From: an uncultured bacterium
Lineage (GTDB): Bacteria > UBP6 > UBA1177 > JAKLFG01
Length of the DNA: 8,989 bases
Direction of reading: 5' to 3'
Assembly (NCBI GenBank): GCA_938048925.1
Contig: CALITV010000274.1
Coordinates: 1-8,989, forward strand
The position numbers and the translations under genes were made by a program. This document shows, in pieces, positions 1 to 6,025 of this stretch. How positions within the stretch are numbered: position 1 is the stretch's first letter; every line of letters starts with the position of its first letter. Below the pieces are notes generated by a model that did not search any database, had not been told where the DNA came from, and was given only the letters and a program-made list of their open reading frames with translations.

Positions 1-1
1 G

Positions 2-853
2 GCGACGGTCGAAAAGGAGAAAAAGGGGAAACAGAGCACCAGCCCTTTTTCGGGGAAGAGAAAAAAGCGAAAAGAGGATCGCACGTCGACGGCCCCGGCT
101 CGGAAAAGTGTCTCCGTCGTAACATCAGCCGAAGAGGGGGAGGAAGAGGAGGAAGGAAAGGAGCAAGAGAGGCGGACCTCCGCGCCGATAGAAGAACCGA
201 TGCCGGAGGAACTGCGCCGCAGGAAAGGATCCGACGAGGTGAAGTTCGTCAAGACGAATGTGCCACGGGGCGCGCCCGACGACCTTTTTCGACAGGGTTT
301 GGGTTTCGAGCGGGCGGGTAACCGCCGAAAGGCGCTTGAGTACTACGAAGCGGCGTGCGACCGGGACTATGCGGTTGCCTGCTACCAAGAGGCAAAACTG
401 TCGGGCGACAAACAACTCTATACCGTGAGCCGTTCGCTTTTCAGTAAGGAGTGTGCGGAAGGGAAAGCATATGCCTGCACCAACTACGGGACAATGTTGG
501 CCAAAGGAGAGGGGGGCGCGAAGGATGCGGTGAAGGCGCGCGATGTGCTCGACCGCGCCTGTGAAAAGAAGCAAACGGTTGCTTGTCTTTACCTTGCCGG
601 GATGTGGGAAAAGGGCGAAGGCGGCGTCATTCCCGACGAGATCATGGCGGCGAGGTACTATAAACGGGTTTGCGAACTCAATATGAAAGAGGGGTGCCGC
701 CGTTACGCCGACCTTCTGGCGAGCGGATCGGCGGGCGAGACTGACGGGGAGAAGGCGGCGAAGTACTACTACTGGCGGGCGTGCTCCCTCGGAGACAAGA
801 CTTCGTGTCAGAAACAGTCTTCGCGGGATGAAAAGAGAGAGGAGAAGAAGTAA
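2..853 (+). CDS. Sel1-repeat protein with five C-x7-C repeats, 5'-partial
   Basis: The frame is open from base 2 to a TAA at 851-853, so the start lies left of the window (284 codons visible). The first in-frame ATG, at 200, has no convincing Shine-Dalgarno sequence and sits inside continuous coding sequence, so I do not take it as the start. The first ~85 visible residues are low-complexity and rich in Lys, Glu, Arg and Ser, probably a disordered linker. Counting from M200, residues ~30-205 form helical repeats of Sel1 type with cysteine pairs at 53/61, 85/93, 121/129, 158/166 and 195/203. Each pair is spaced C-x7-C and the repeats are 32-37 residues apart. This is the layout of Helicobacter Hcp-type Sel1-like proteins, whose cysteine pairs form intra-repeat disulfides, which suggests an exported protein. 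The signal sequence would lie outside the window. Sel1 proteins are generally protein-interaction scaffolds; the partner is unknown. The tail (205-217) is charged. Family assignment is firm; export is inferred. Confidence 0.82.
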   Translation, partial: ATVEKEKKGKQSTSPFSGKRKKRKEDRTSTAPARKSVSVVTSAEEGEEEEEGKEQERRTSAPIEEPMPEELRRRKGSDEVKFVKTNVPRGAPDDLFRQGLGFERAGNRRKALEYYEAACDRDYAVACYQEAKLSGDKQLYTVSRSLFSKECAEGKAYACTNYGTMLAKGEGGAKDAVKARDVLDRACEKKQTVACLYLAGMWEKGEGGVIPDEIMAARYYKRVCELNMKEGCRRYADLLASGSAGETDGEKAAKYYYWRACSLGDKTSCQKQSSRDEKREEKK

Positions 854-860
854 CATAACA

Positions 861-889
861 TTGTAAAAAACCGATTCTTAAGTATTAGA
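861..889 (+). promoter_or_regulatory. possible weak promoter for the Clp ATPase gene
   Basis: The 76-base gap between the Sel1 gene and the Clp gene is A+T-rich compared with its flanks. It contains TTGTAA (861-866) and, 16-17 bases later, TATTAG/ATTAGA (883-889), each a partial match to sigma-70 boxes. No terminator is visible after the Sel1 gene, so readthrough from upstream is equally possible. Confidence 0.25.
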
Positions 890-929
890 TGTGGTGTGAA
901 AGGACATCGGTGGCGTTTTTTGAGGAAAG

Positions 930-3287
930 ATGGAAGTCTGTAACGATGATTTGATGGCGGCACTCTACGGCGAGGCGCTCGATTTCGCGCAGACGCTCGA
1001 CGAAGATCTTTCCAGTTTCCATTTTCTTCTCTCTTTCTTCACAACCCCCAGCGAGGTTACGGTGCTGTTCGAGGACCTCGGTCTCGACGAAAGGACCGTC
1101 ACCGCCGCCTACCGCGAGGTCAAACGATGCAGCGCACGGGAAGGCGGGACGCTGATCGAACCGGAGGAAACGATCTCCGCCATCGAAAAGCGTGCCGGTT
1201 CCTTCGTGCAAGGCCAATCGGACGAGATCGCGCCTCTGCATCTGCTTCTTGCGATATTGAGCGAAAAGCGGAGCGTCGCTTACCGAATCCTCGAGGAAAC
1301 AGGGCGACTCGGAGAGCTCCGGTTGCGCGCCATGAATGTGCTGACTAATCCGCCGCGCCGCGTCAGGAATCGCATCCTCGAGTTGCTTCAAGAGACGGTG
1401 CTCGTGCGGTCATCGGGATCTGTCGCGGCGGGATGCGACGATGCGACAGCCGAGACGAGCAAGAAAAATGACGCGTTTCTTTCTTCATCGGAAACTGCGT
1501 CGCCGGTCGTCGCATCGGAAAAAGAGGATCTCCCGGAGATATTCCGACAGTTTGGGCGCAATCTTACGGCGTTGGCGCGGGAAGGCATCCTTGACCCGGT
1601 CTCTTCGCGTGATCGAGAAATAACGCTCCTGCTCGACATCCTCGGGAGGAAAAAGAGCAACAACCCGCTTCTCGTCGGAGCGGCTGGCGTCGGTAAGACG
1701 GCCATCGTAGAGGGACTTGCCTGTCGTCAAAAAGAGGGCTTGCTCTCCGGTAAGATTATTTGGGAACTCAACCTTTCGGCACTCGTCGCCGGCACCGAAT
1801 ATCGTGGCGTGCTGGAGCAGCGGATGGCAGGCCTCATATCGGAGGTCGAGCGGTTGAAAAACCGCCTCATCGTGTTCATTGATGAGATCCACCTGCTCGG
1901 AAGCGAAACACACGAGATGGTGGCGAACATCTTGAAGCCGTCGCTTGCGCGGGGAGAATTCCCTTTGATCGGGGCGACGACTCCCGAGGAGTTCAAACGG
2001 TTCATCGCCCGCGACCCCGCGATGGAACGGCGCTTCACGATCGTGAAAGTGGAAGAACCTGACGGCGAGGCGTTGCAGAGCATCGCGCTTTCGGCGGCGC
2101 GTTCGCTTTCGGCCTACCACCATGTTCGACTCGATGATGCGCGTTTCGTGACGGCGGCGATAGACCTCTCGAACCGCTACATCTCGGGGAGGAGCCAGCC
2201 CGACAAGGTGCTGACGCTACTGGATACTCTCGGTTCCGTTTTACAGCGCCTCGGCAAACGGGAGGCGGAGATACGCGATCTGCTTGAACTCGTCAGTGCG
2301 CGCTCCGGTATCCCGATCGAGAACCTGCTTCTTGACGGCACCCACATCTTGCGAACGCTCCCCGAACGGCTCGGATCGGCGGTGAAGGGACAAACGGCGG
2401 CGAAGGAGCGTATCGCTCGGCTTCTTGCGCGGCGATTCGTTCGGAAGGAACCGCATCGTCCCATCGCTTCGATGGTGTTCGCCGGTCCACCCGGTGTCGG
2501 CAAGACCGAGACGGCTCGGGCGTTGGCCGCCTATTTTTTCGGCTGCGAAAGGCGCCTCGTCTCTTTCGATATGAGCGATTTTCGCGAGCCGCATACTGTT
2601 GCGCGCCTTGTCGGCGCGCCGCCCGGCTATACCGGTTACGAGGAAGGAGGACTACTCACCGAGGCGTTCCGCCGGGAACCCTATCAGATTCTCCTCATCG
2701 AAGAGGCGGACAAAGCGCACCCCCATGTGCTCTCCGTGCTGTCGCATCTCGTCGCCGAAGGCTCCGTCGCCGACAGCCGGGGATTTTCCGTTTCGTTCGC
2801 CAACGCGATCGTGGTGATGACTTGCGGTATCAGCGCAGGTGATCCCGTTGCACGTCTCGGTTTCGGAAACGAAGTCTCATCGTCGTCTTCTTCGTCGGAG
2901 GCGCTGCGCGCTAAGGTTGAGAAAACACTGTCGCCGGAGATCGTGAGTCGGGTTGACGATGTGGTGGTGTTCGTTCCTTTTTCGGATGACGAATGGTGCT
3001 CGGTGGCCGAGCATCACATCACGAAGACAGTGACTTCCATCTGTGAGAACTATGGTGTTTCGGTGAGCATTGACGATATCTCTCTGATATCTTCTTCACT
3101 GGTAATGTCCCTCGGCCCCGCCGAACGGCAACAGGGAGCCCGCGCCGTGCAGCGATGGGTCGGCGTGCATATCGAATCGCCGATCCTCGACGCAGTGGCG
3201 CACACAGATCCCGGCGTTGCGCTGAAGATATCTTTTGATGCGGCCACGGGAAAAGTCCACTGCCGGCTCTTTTCCTCGAACGGATGA
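930..3287 (+). CDS. ClpA-type double AAA+ ATPase with altered second ATPase module
   Basis: This 785-residue protein (ClpA is about 758) is an ATP-driven unfoldase expected to thread substrates into a partner protease such as ClpP in the cytoplasm. Domains in order: two Clp-N repeats (~4-140); a Ser/Ala-rich linker (~160-198); AAA+ module 1 with Walker A GAAGVGKT (250-257), pore loop GTEYRG (288-293), Walker B FIDE (316-319) and ERR (366-368); a short connector with no ClpB/ClpC coiled-coil middle domain; AAA+ module 2 with Walker A GPPGVGKT (519-526), pore loop GYTGY (566-570), the arginine of SRVDD (R674) and sensor 2 GAR (736-738). LGF at 643-645 sits where ClpA has IGL and ClpX/ClpC have IGF/VGF-like ClpP-docking tripeptides, followed by seven serines (650-656). 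Odd points: in module 2 the Walker B aspartate is Glu (E591, ahead of catalytic E592), and the sensor-1 asparagine position reads Gly (G633, in VMTCG versus usual VMTTN). The ATG at 930 is the first possible start after an in-frame TGA at 921-923 and has GAGG at 922-925. The absence of an M domain argues against ClpB or ClpV. It is probably a divergent paralogue rather than the housekeeping clpA, so no symbol is given. Confidence 0.9.
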   Translation: MEVCNDDLMAALYGEALDFAQTLDEDLSSFHFLLSFFTTPSEVTVLFEDLGLDERTVTAAYREVKRCSAREGGTLIEPEETISAIEKRAGSFVQGQSDEIAPLHLLLAILSEKRSVAYRILEETGRLGELRLRAMNVLTNPPRRVRNRILELLQETVLVRSSGSVAAGCDDATAETSKKNDAFLSSSETASPVVASEKEDLPEIFRQFGRNLTALAREGILDPVSSRDREITLLLDILGRKKSNNPLLVGAAGVGKTAIVEGLACRQKEGLLSGKIIWELNLSALVAGTEYRGVLEQRMAGLISEVERLKNRLIVFIDEIHLLGSETHEMVANILKPSLARGEFPLIGATTPEEFKRFIARDPAMERRFTIVKVEEPDGEALQSIALSAARSLSAYHHVRLDDARFVTAAIDLSNRYISGRSQPDKVLTLLDTLGSVLQRLGKREAEIRDLLELVSARSGIPIENLLLDGTHILRTLPERLGSAVKGQTAAKERIARLLARRFVRKEPHRPIASMVFAGPPGVGKTETARALAAYFFGCERRLVSFDMSDFREPHTVARLVGAPPGYTGYEEGGLLTEAFRREPYQILLIEEADKAHPHVLSVLSHLVAEGSVADSRGFSVSFANAIVVMTCGISAGDPVARLGFGNEVSSSSSSSEALRAKVEKTLSPEIVSRVDDVVVFVPFSDDEWCSVAEHHITKTVTSICENYGVSVSIDDISLISSSLVMSLGPAERQQGARAVQRWVGVHIESPILDAVAHTDPGVALKISFDAATGKVHCRLFSSNG

Positions 3288-3320
3288 GAAAACGGCGCGC
3301 CGAATCGGCGGCGCTTTTTT
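3288..3320 (+). terminator. intrinsic terminator after the Clp ATPase gene
   Basis: Directly after the TGA at 3285-3287, the arm GCGCGCCG (3295-3302) pairs with CGGCGGCGC (3306-3314) around an AAT loop, with one bulged G at 3310. Six T residues follow (3315-3320). An A-rich run at 3289-3292 can extend pairing into the T tract. The GC-rich hairpin plus U-run is a textbook Rho-independent terminator and separates the Clp gene from the next unit. Confidence 0.82.
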
Positions 3321-3426
3321 CCTCAAAACGAAAACAACCCGGTCGGAAGAAACGGTTGCTCGGAGTGTTTATATGCCCTTGTGATTGCGAGAGAAAAGAA
3401 ACATGCTCGGAGAGAGAGCCGTAGGT

Positions 3427-3465
3427 AAAAAAAATCTTGACATCCCTCCGCAAACAACATAGCCT
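3427..3465 (+). promoter_or_regulatory. sigma-70-type promoter of the outer-membrane/TPR operon
   Basis: A perfect -35 hexamer TTGACA (3437-3442) is followed after exactly 17 bases by TAGCCT (3460-3465). That -10 box keeps the three most conserved positions (TAnnnT). A run of eight A residues (3427-3434) lies just upstream, like an UP element. The predicted transcript would start near 3472 and carry a ~40-base leader to the ATG at 3510. Nothing else is recognisable between the terminator and this promoter. Confidence 0.65.
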
Positions 3466-3509
3466 ACCTCGAGTTTGTGAGGTGTACCAACCATCTATAG
3501 GGACGAATT

Positions 3510-4355
3510 ATGAAACAGACAAAGATGGCGGTTTTCGCGATGTTCGTCGCGCTGGTTCTTCCTCTTGGCATGAACGCTGCCGATCTATTTGACCTCGAGG
3601 GAGGCGCTCAAACCGAAGAACAGGCTCCGCAGGCATCTCCGGCGGCTCCGGAAGAGGCGGCGCCGGCCGCATCGGAGACGGCGCAACTGGCCGTTTCTCA
3701 AGCAGCGGCCGATCCGAAGCTCGAGAAGGAGATGAGGGAACTGTCGGTAGAGAAGAGAAAGAAAATCAAGGTCGTTCAGAAGAGGGAATTTTACAAAGAG
3801 AAACGTTTTGAGATGGGGATCGGATTCGGATTCATCGTGGGCGACTGGGATGATTCCATGACAGTCGGCGCGAATGTCGCTTACAACATCAACGATCTGT
3901 TTGCGGTCAAGGGACAGTTTTTCTACGCTCCGATCAACTGGGCCCGCGAAACACGCAAGCAGGTTGACGAACTCAACGCCGAGGTCTCTTCGAGCAATGT
4001 CGTGATGGGCGGCGGCGTTTCGTGCGTTTTTACGCCGTTCTACGGTAAACTCAGCCTGTTCGGCGACTTCATTCCGAAATACGACCTTCAGATTTCCGCT
4101 GGCGGCAATTACTATCAGGTCCTTCTCGAGAAGGGAAATCGCTCGGAAACGGGGCATCGCTTTGCGGTGAACATAGGACTCGATGGCCGCTTTTTCATCA
4201 CCAACAATTTTTTCCTCTCGCTTAACCTCGACTGGTTTCTCATGCGTGACGAGCGCTTCAAGTTGGGTTCGACGACCTCCGCGAAGAGTGCGTATCTCAA
4301 GACCGACATGCTCTTCACTATCAACTTCGGCATGTTTTTGCCGTTTGCCGACTGA
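3510..4355 (+). CDS. outer-membrane beta-barrel protein (myxobacterial OMP type)
   Basis: A 281-residue exported protein. Residues 1-23/24 form a signal peptide (Lys near the start, hydrophobic core 7-20, cleavage near MNA-A). An Ala/Pro/Glu-rich linker follows (~31-68), then a charged helical stretch (~69-86), then a beta-barrel domain (~87-281) of alternating aromatic and hydrophobic strands ending FGMFLPFAD. The segments VVQKREF (88-94), KRFEMGIG (98-105) and VFTPFYGKLSLF (173-184) resemble the outer-membrane beta-barrel family common in Myxococcota, in which a 'VQ-K-F-K-RxE' entry strand and a 'TPxYGKLSLF' strand recur. That match is from memory, not a search. A weak Shine-Dalgarno AGGGA (3499-3503) precedes the ATG. 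It is the first gene of its unit and ends in a TGATG junction with the reading frame of the next gene. Its role, pore or structural anchor for the two downstream TPR proteins, is inferred from context. Confidence 0.82.
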   Translation: MKQTKMAVFAMFVALVLPLGMNAADLFDLEGGAQTEEQAPQASPAAPEEAAPAASETAQLAVSQAAADPKLEKEMRELSVEKRKKIKVVQKREFYKEKRFEMGIGFGFIVGDWDDSMTVGANVAYNINDLFAVKGQFFYAPINWARETRKQVDELNAEVSSSNVVMGGGVSCVFTPFYGKLSLFGDFIPKYDLQISAGGNYYQVLLEKGNRSETGHRFAVNIGLDGRFFITNNFFLSLNLDWFLMRDERFKLGSTTSAKSAYLKTDMLFTINFGMFLPFAD

Positions 4356-4356
4356 T

Positions 4357-4363
4357 GAGGGGG
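4357..4363 (+). promoter_or_regulatory. ribosome binding site that sets the start of the TPR lipoprotein
   Basis: GAGGGGG ends nine bases before the ATG at 4373. The alternative in-frame ATG at 4355-4357, overlapping the TGA of the upstream gene, has no purine-rich site ahead of it. It would also add six residues (MRGKRS) before an otherwise normal lipoprotein signal. The 4373 start is therefore preferred. Confidence 0.65.
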
Positions 4364-4372
4364 AAACGAAGC

Positions 4373-6001
4373 ATGAAAACGATCGTGCGTCTCGCCATCT
4401 TCGCCGTCGTCGCTCTTGTGGCGCTCTCCTGCGCCGAGCAGTTGACGGTGCGCGAACAGGAGATGAAGAAGTATGAGAAGATAGACCCGGCGGTCGTCCA
4501 TGGTATGCCGGATGCCATCAAGCGGGTGGTGGAGGCTTACAACGACGGTGATTACTACACTGCCGCCATAGGGTTCTATGCCATCATGAAGAACGGCGAG
4601 TGGGCGCGTCTTCATGAGACGGCGCGCTACTATTATGCCGAGGCGCTCTTCCGCATCGGCCTCTATCAGGCGGCCGAGTATCAACTGGCCGAGATATTGT
4701 TCGAAGGGCCGTCGAGTCACTATTTCGTCTCGGCTCTGCTCAAACTCCTTGCCGTCACCTATGAGACAAAGGACGAAAAGGTCCTCTTTGCCGTTCTCTC
4801 CAATGTGGATTATAACGCCCTGCCAAAGAAGTTCGCGAACGAATTGGTCTATTACCTCGGTAAAATCAACTTCTACAAAGGGCAGGACGAAGAGGCGCTC
4901 AAGTTTTTCACACAGGTGAAGGACTACTCGTCGTTCTATCCCTTGGCCACCTATTTCATGGGAGTTATTCAGGTCCGTCAGCGAATGTATGCCGAGGCGA
5001 TGAAGAGTTTCCAAAAGATTATGGAAATGCCCGACGACCTGTATGTCGGTGCCGACATCAAGCAATTGAAAGGCATGGCTGAACTGGCACTCGGTGAACT
5101 CTACTACGCCGCCGGTTTTGACGAGAAGACGAAAAACAAACTTGCGATGTTCAATGTCGCGCTCAATTACTTCAATAATGTGGATCGCCGTAACCCGCAG
5201 TGGTTCGAATCGCTCTTCGCGCGTACATGGGCGTCGCTCATGATCAGCCGTTTCGATACGACACTTGGCACGGTTGTGACACTCGGTAGCCCCTTCTTCA
5301 CCGACATCTATTTCCCCGATGTCTATGTGGTCGAGGCGGTCACCTTTTACAACCTCTGCCGTTATAAGGAGGTCAACGAGGTTATTGACAAGTTCTTCCT
5401 CGTCTATCCCGATTACCGGCAGCGTCTTCAGTCGTGGCTCGAAAATGTCTCGACAAAAACAGGGCTTGATGTCTATAAAGAACTGCTTACCATGTATCGC
5501 GACGCTTCTTCGGGGAAAGCAACACCTCTGCCGGAAGCGATACTTCGCCACATTCTTTCCGATCAGCAGTTCTTGCGAGAGTATGCGCACATCAAGGAAG
5601 TCGAACGCGAAGCGGTCTTGATAGAGGAAAGCCCCGAGAATTTCAAAAAGAGCGTCATCGCGGACGACCTTCAAAAGAAGATGGCATATCAGTTGGCGAA
5701 TCTTCGCAACGAAACCGGTAAGATGTTGGTCAAAAAACTGCACGAGGTGGCACAGGAACTTACGCAACTCATCGCCGACATGAAGGCGATCCGTTTCGAA
5801 ATGACCGATAAACTCAAAGAGACCTACGAAAAAGAAGAACTGTATGGCAAGAAGATGAAAGAGGCCTCCCTAAAAGAGGAGAAGTCGTATTCCCCCGCTG
5901 TCCCGGAACGCACCTACTACTGGCCATTTGACGGCGAATACTGGGAAGACGAACTAGGCTACTACTTTTACAACATCCAAAGCGCCTGCGTCGAGGAATG
6001 A
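4373..6001 (+). CDS. TPR-type outer-membrane lipoprotein
   Basis: 542 residues from the ATG at 4373. A short positively charged N-terminus and hydrophobic stretch end in VALSC, a lipobox with the acylated cysteine at C20. The +2 residue is Ala, which in enteric bacteria favours outer-membrane delivery. Residues ~50-350 are alpha-helical repeats of TPR/Sel1-like spacing, with motifs such as ARYYYAEALFRIGLYQAAEY (84-103), LVYYLGKINFYKGQDEEALK (158-177) and ATYFMGVIQVRQRMYAEAMK (192-211). Residues ~425-505 are long, charged and heptad-like, probably coiled coil. The C-terminus carries an unusual aromatic segment, YYWPFDGEYWEDELGYY (515-531), and a late cysteine (C539). It lies 17 bases after the beta-barrel gene and 24 bases before the giant TPR gene, so an operon is very likely. 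The layout recalls TPR lipoproteins of the myxobacterial Glt machinery (GltE/AglT type), but I cannot confirm orthology. An outer-membrane-tethered scaffold is the safest reading. An unrelated tetratricopeptide lipoprotein remains possible. Confidence 0.82.
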   Translation: MKTIVRLAIFAVVALVALSCAEQLTVREQEMKKYEKIDPAVVHGMPDAIKRVVEAYNDGDYYTAAIGFYAIMKNGEWARLHETARYYYAEALFRIGLYQAAEYQLAEILFEGPSSHYFVSALLKLLAVTYETKDEKVLFAVLSNVDYNALPKKFANELVYYLGKINFYKGQDEEALKFFTQVKDYSSFYPLATYFMGVIQVRQRMYAEAMKSFQKIMEMPDDLYVGADIKQLKGMAELALGELYYAAGFDEKTKNKLAMFNVALNYFNNVDRRNPQWFESLFARTWASLMISRFDTTLGTVVTLGSPFFTDIYFPDVYVVEAVTFYNLCRYKEVNEVIDKFFLVYPDYRQRLQSWLENVSTKTGLDVYKELLTMYRDASSGKATPLPEAILRHILSDQQFLREYAHIKEVEREAVLIEESPENFKKSVIADDLQKKMAYQLANLRNETGKMLVKKLHEVAQELTQLIADMKAIRFEMTDKLKETYEKEELYGKKMKEASLKEEKSYSPAVPERTYYWPFDGEYWEDELGYYFYNIQSACVEE

Positions 6002-6013
6002 ACAACTTAACGG

Positions 6014-6020
6014 GAAGGAA
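6014..6020 (+). promoter_or_regulatory. ribosome binding site of the giant TPR gene
   Basis: The purine block GAAGGAA ends five bases before the ATG at 6026. This supports that start over the in-frame ATGs at 6041, 6044 and 6047, which lie inside the signal-peptide N-region and have no comparable upstream site. Confidence 0.6.
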
Positions 6021-6025
6021 GTGAT

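Noticed and set aside
200..853. Taking ATG 200 as the true start of the Sel1 protein
   Set aside because: The frame remains open to base 2, no good ribosome site precedes 200, and starting there would leave a disulfide-type protein without a signal peptide.
125..856. A minus-strand frame opposite the Sel1 gene
   Set aside because: The five regular cysteine-paired repeats on the + strand show which strand codes. The minus product is an Arg/Leu/Phe-rich shadow.
930..3287. ClpB disaggregase or ClpV (type VI secretion) identity for the Clp ATPase
   Set aside because: There is no coiled-coil middle domain between the two ATPase modules, an LGF loop is present, and no type VI secretion genes are nearby.
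3335..3358. Inverted repeat CAACC...GGTTG downstream of the terminator, considered as a second terminator or regulatory hairpin
   Set aside because: The arms are only five bases long with a 14-base loop and no T tract. It is within chance expectation.
3443..3509. The ~40-base leader of the barrel gene considered as a riboswitch or leader peptide
   Set aside because: It is too short, has no stable stem-loop, and contains no start codon with a usable small frame.
4115..5767. A 550-codon open frame on the minus strand opposite the barrel and lipoprotein genes
   Set aside because: The + strand has a lipobox, Shine-Dalgarno sites and TPR motifs over the same bases. The antisense product is compositionally odd and has no recognisable domain or start signal. 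It is a shadow created by the codon bias of the + strand genes.
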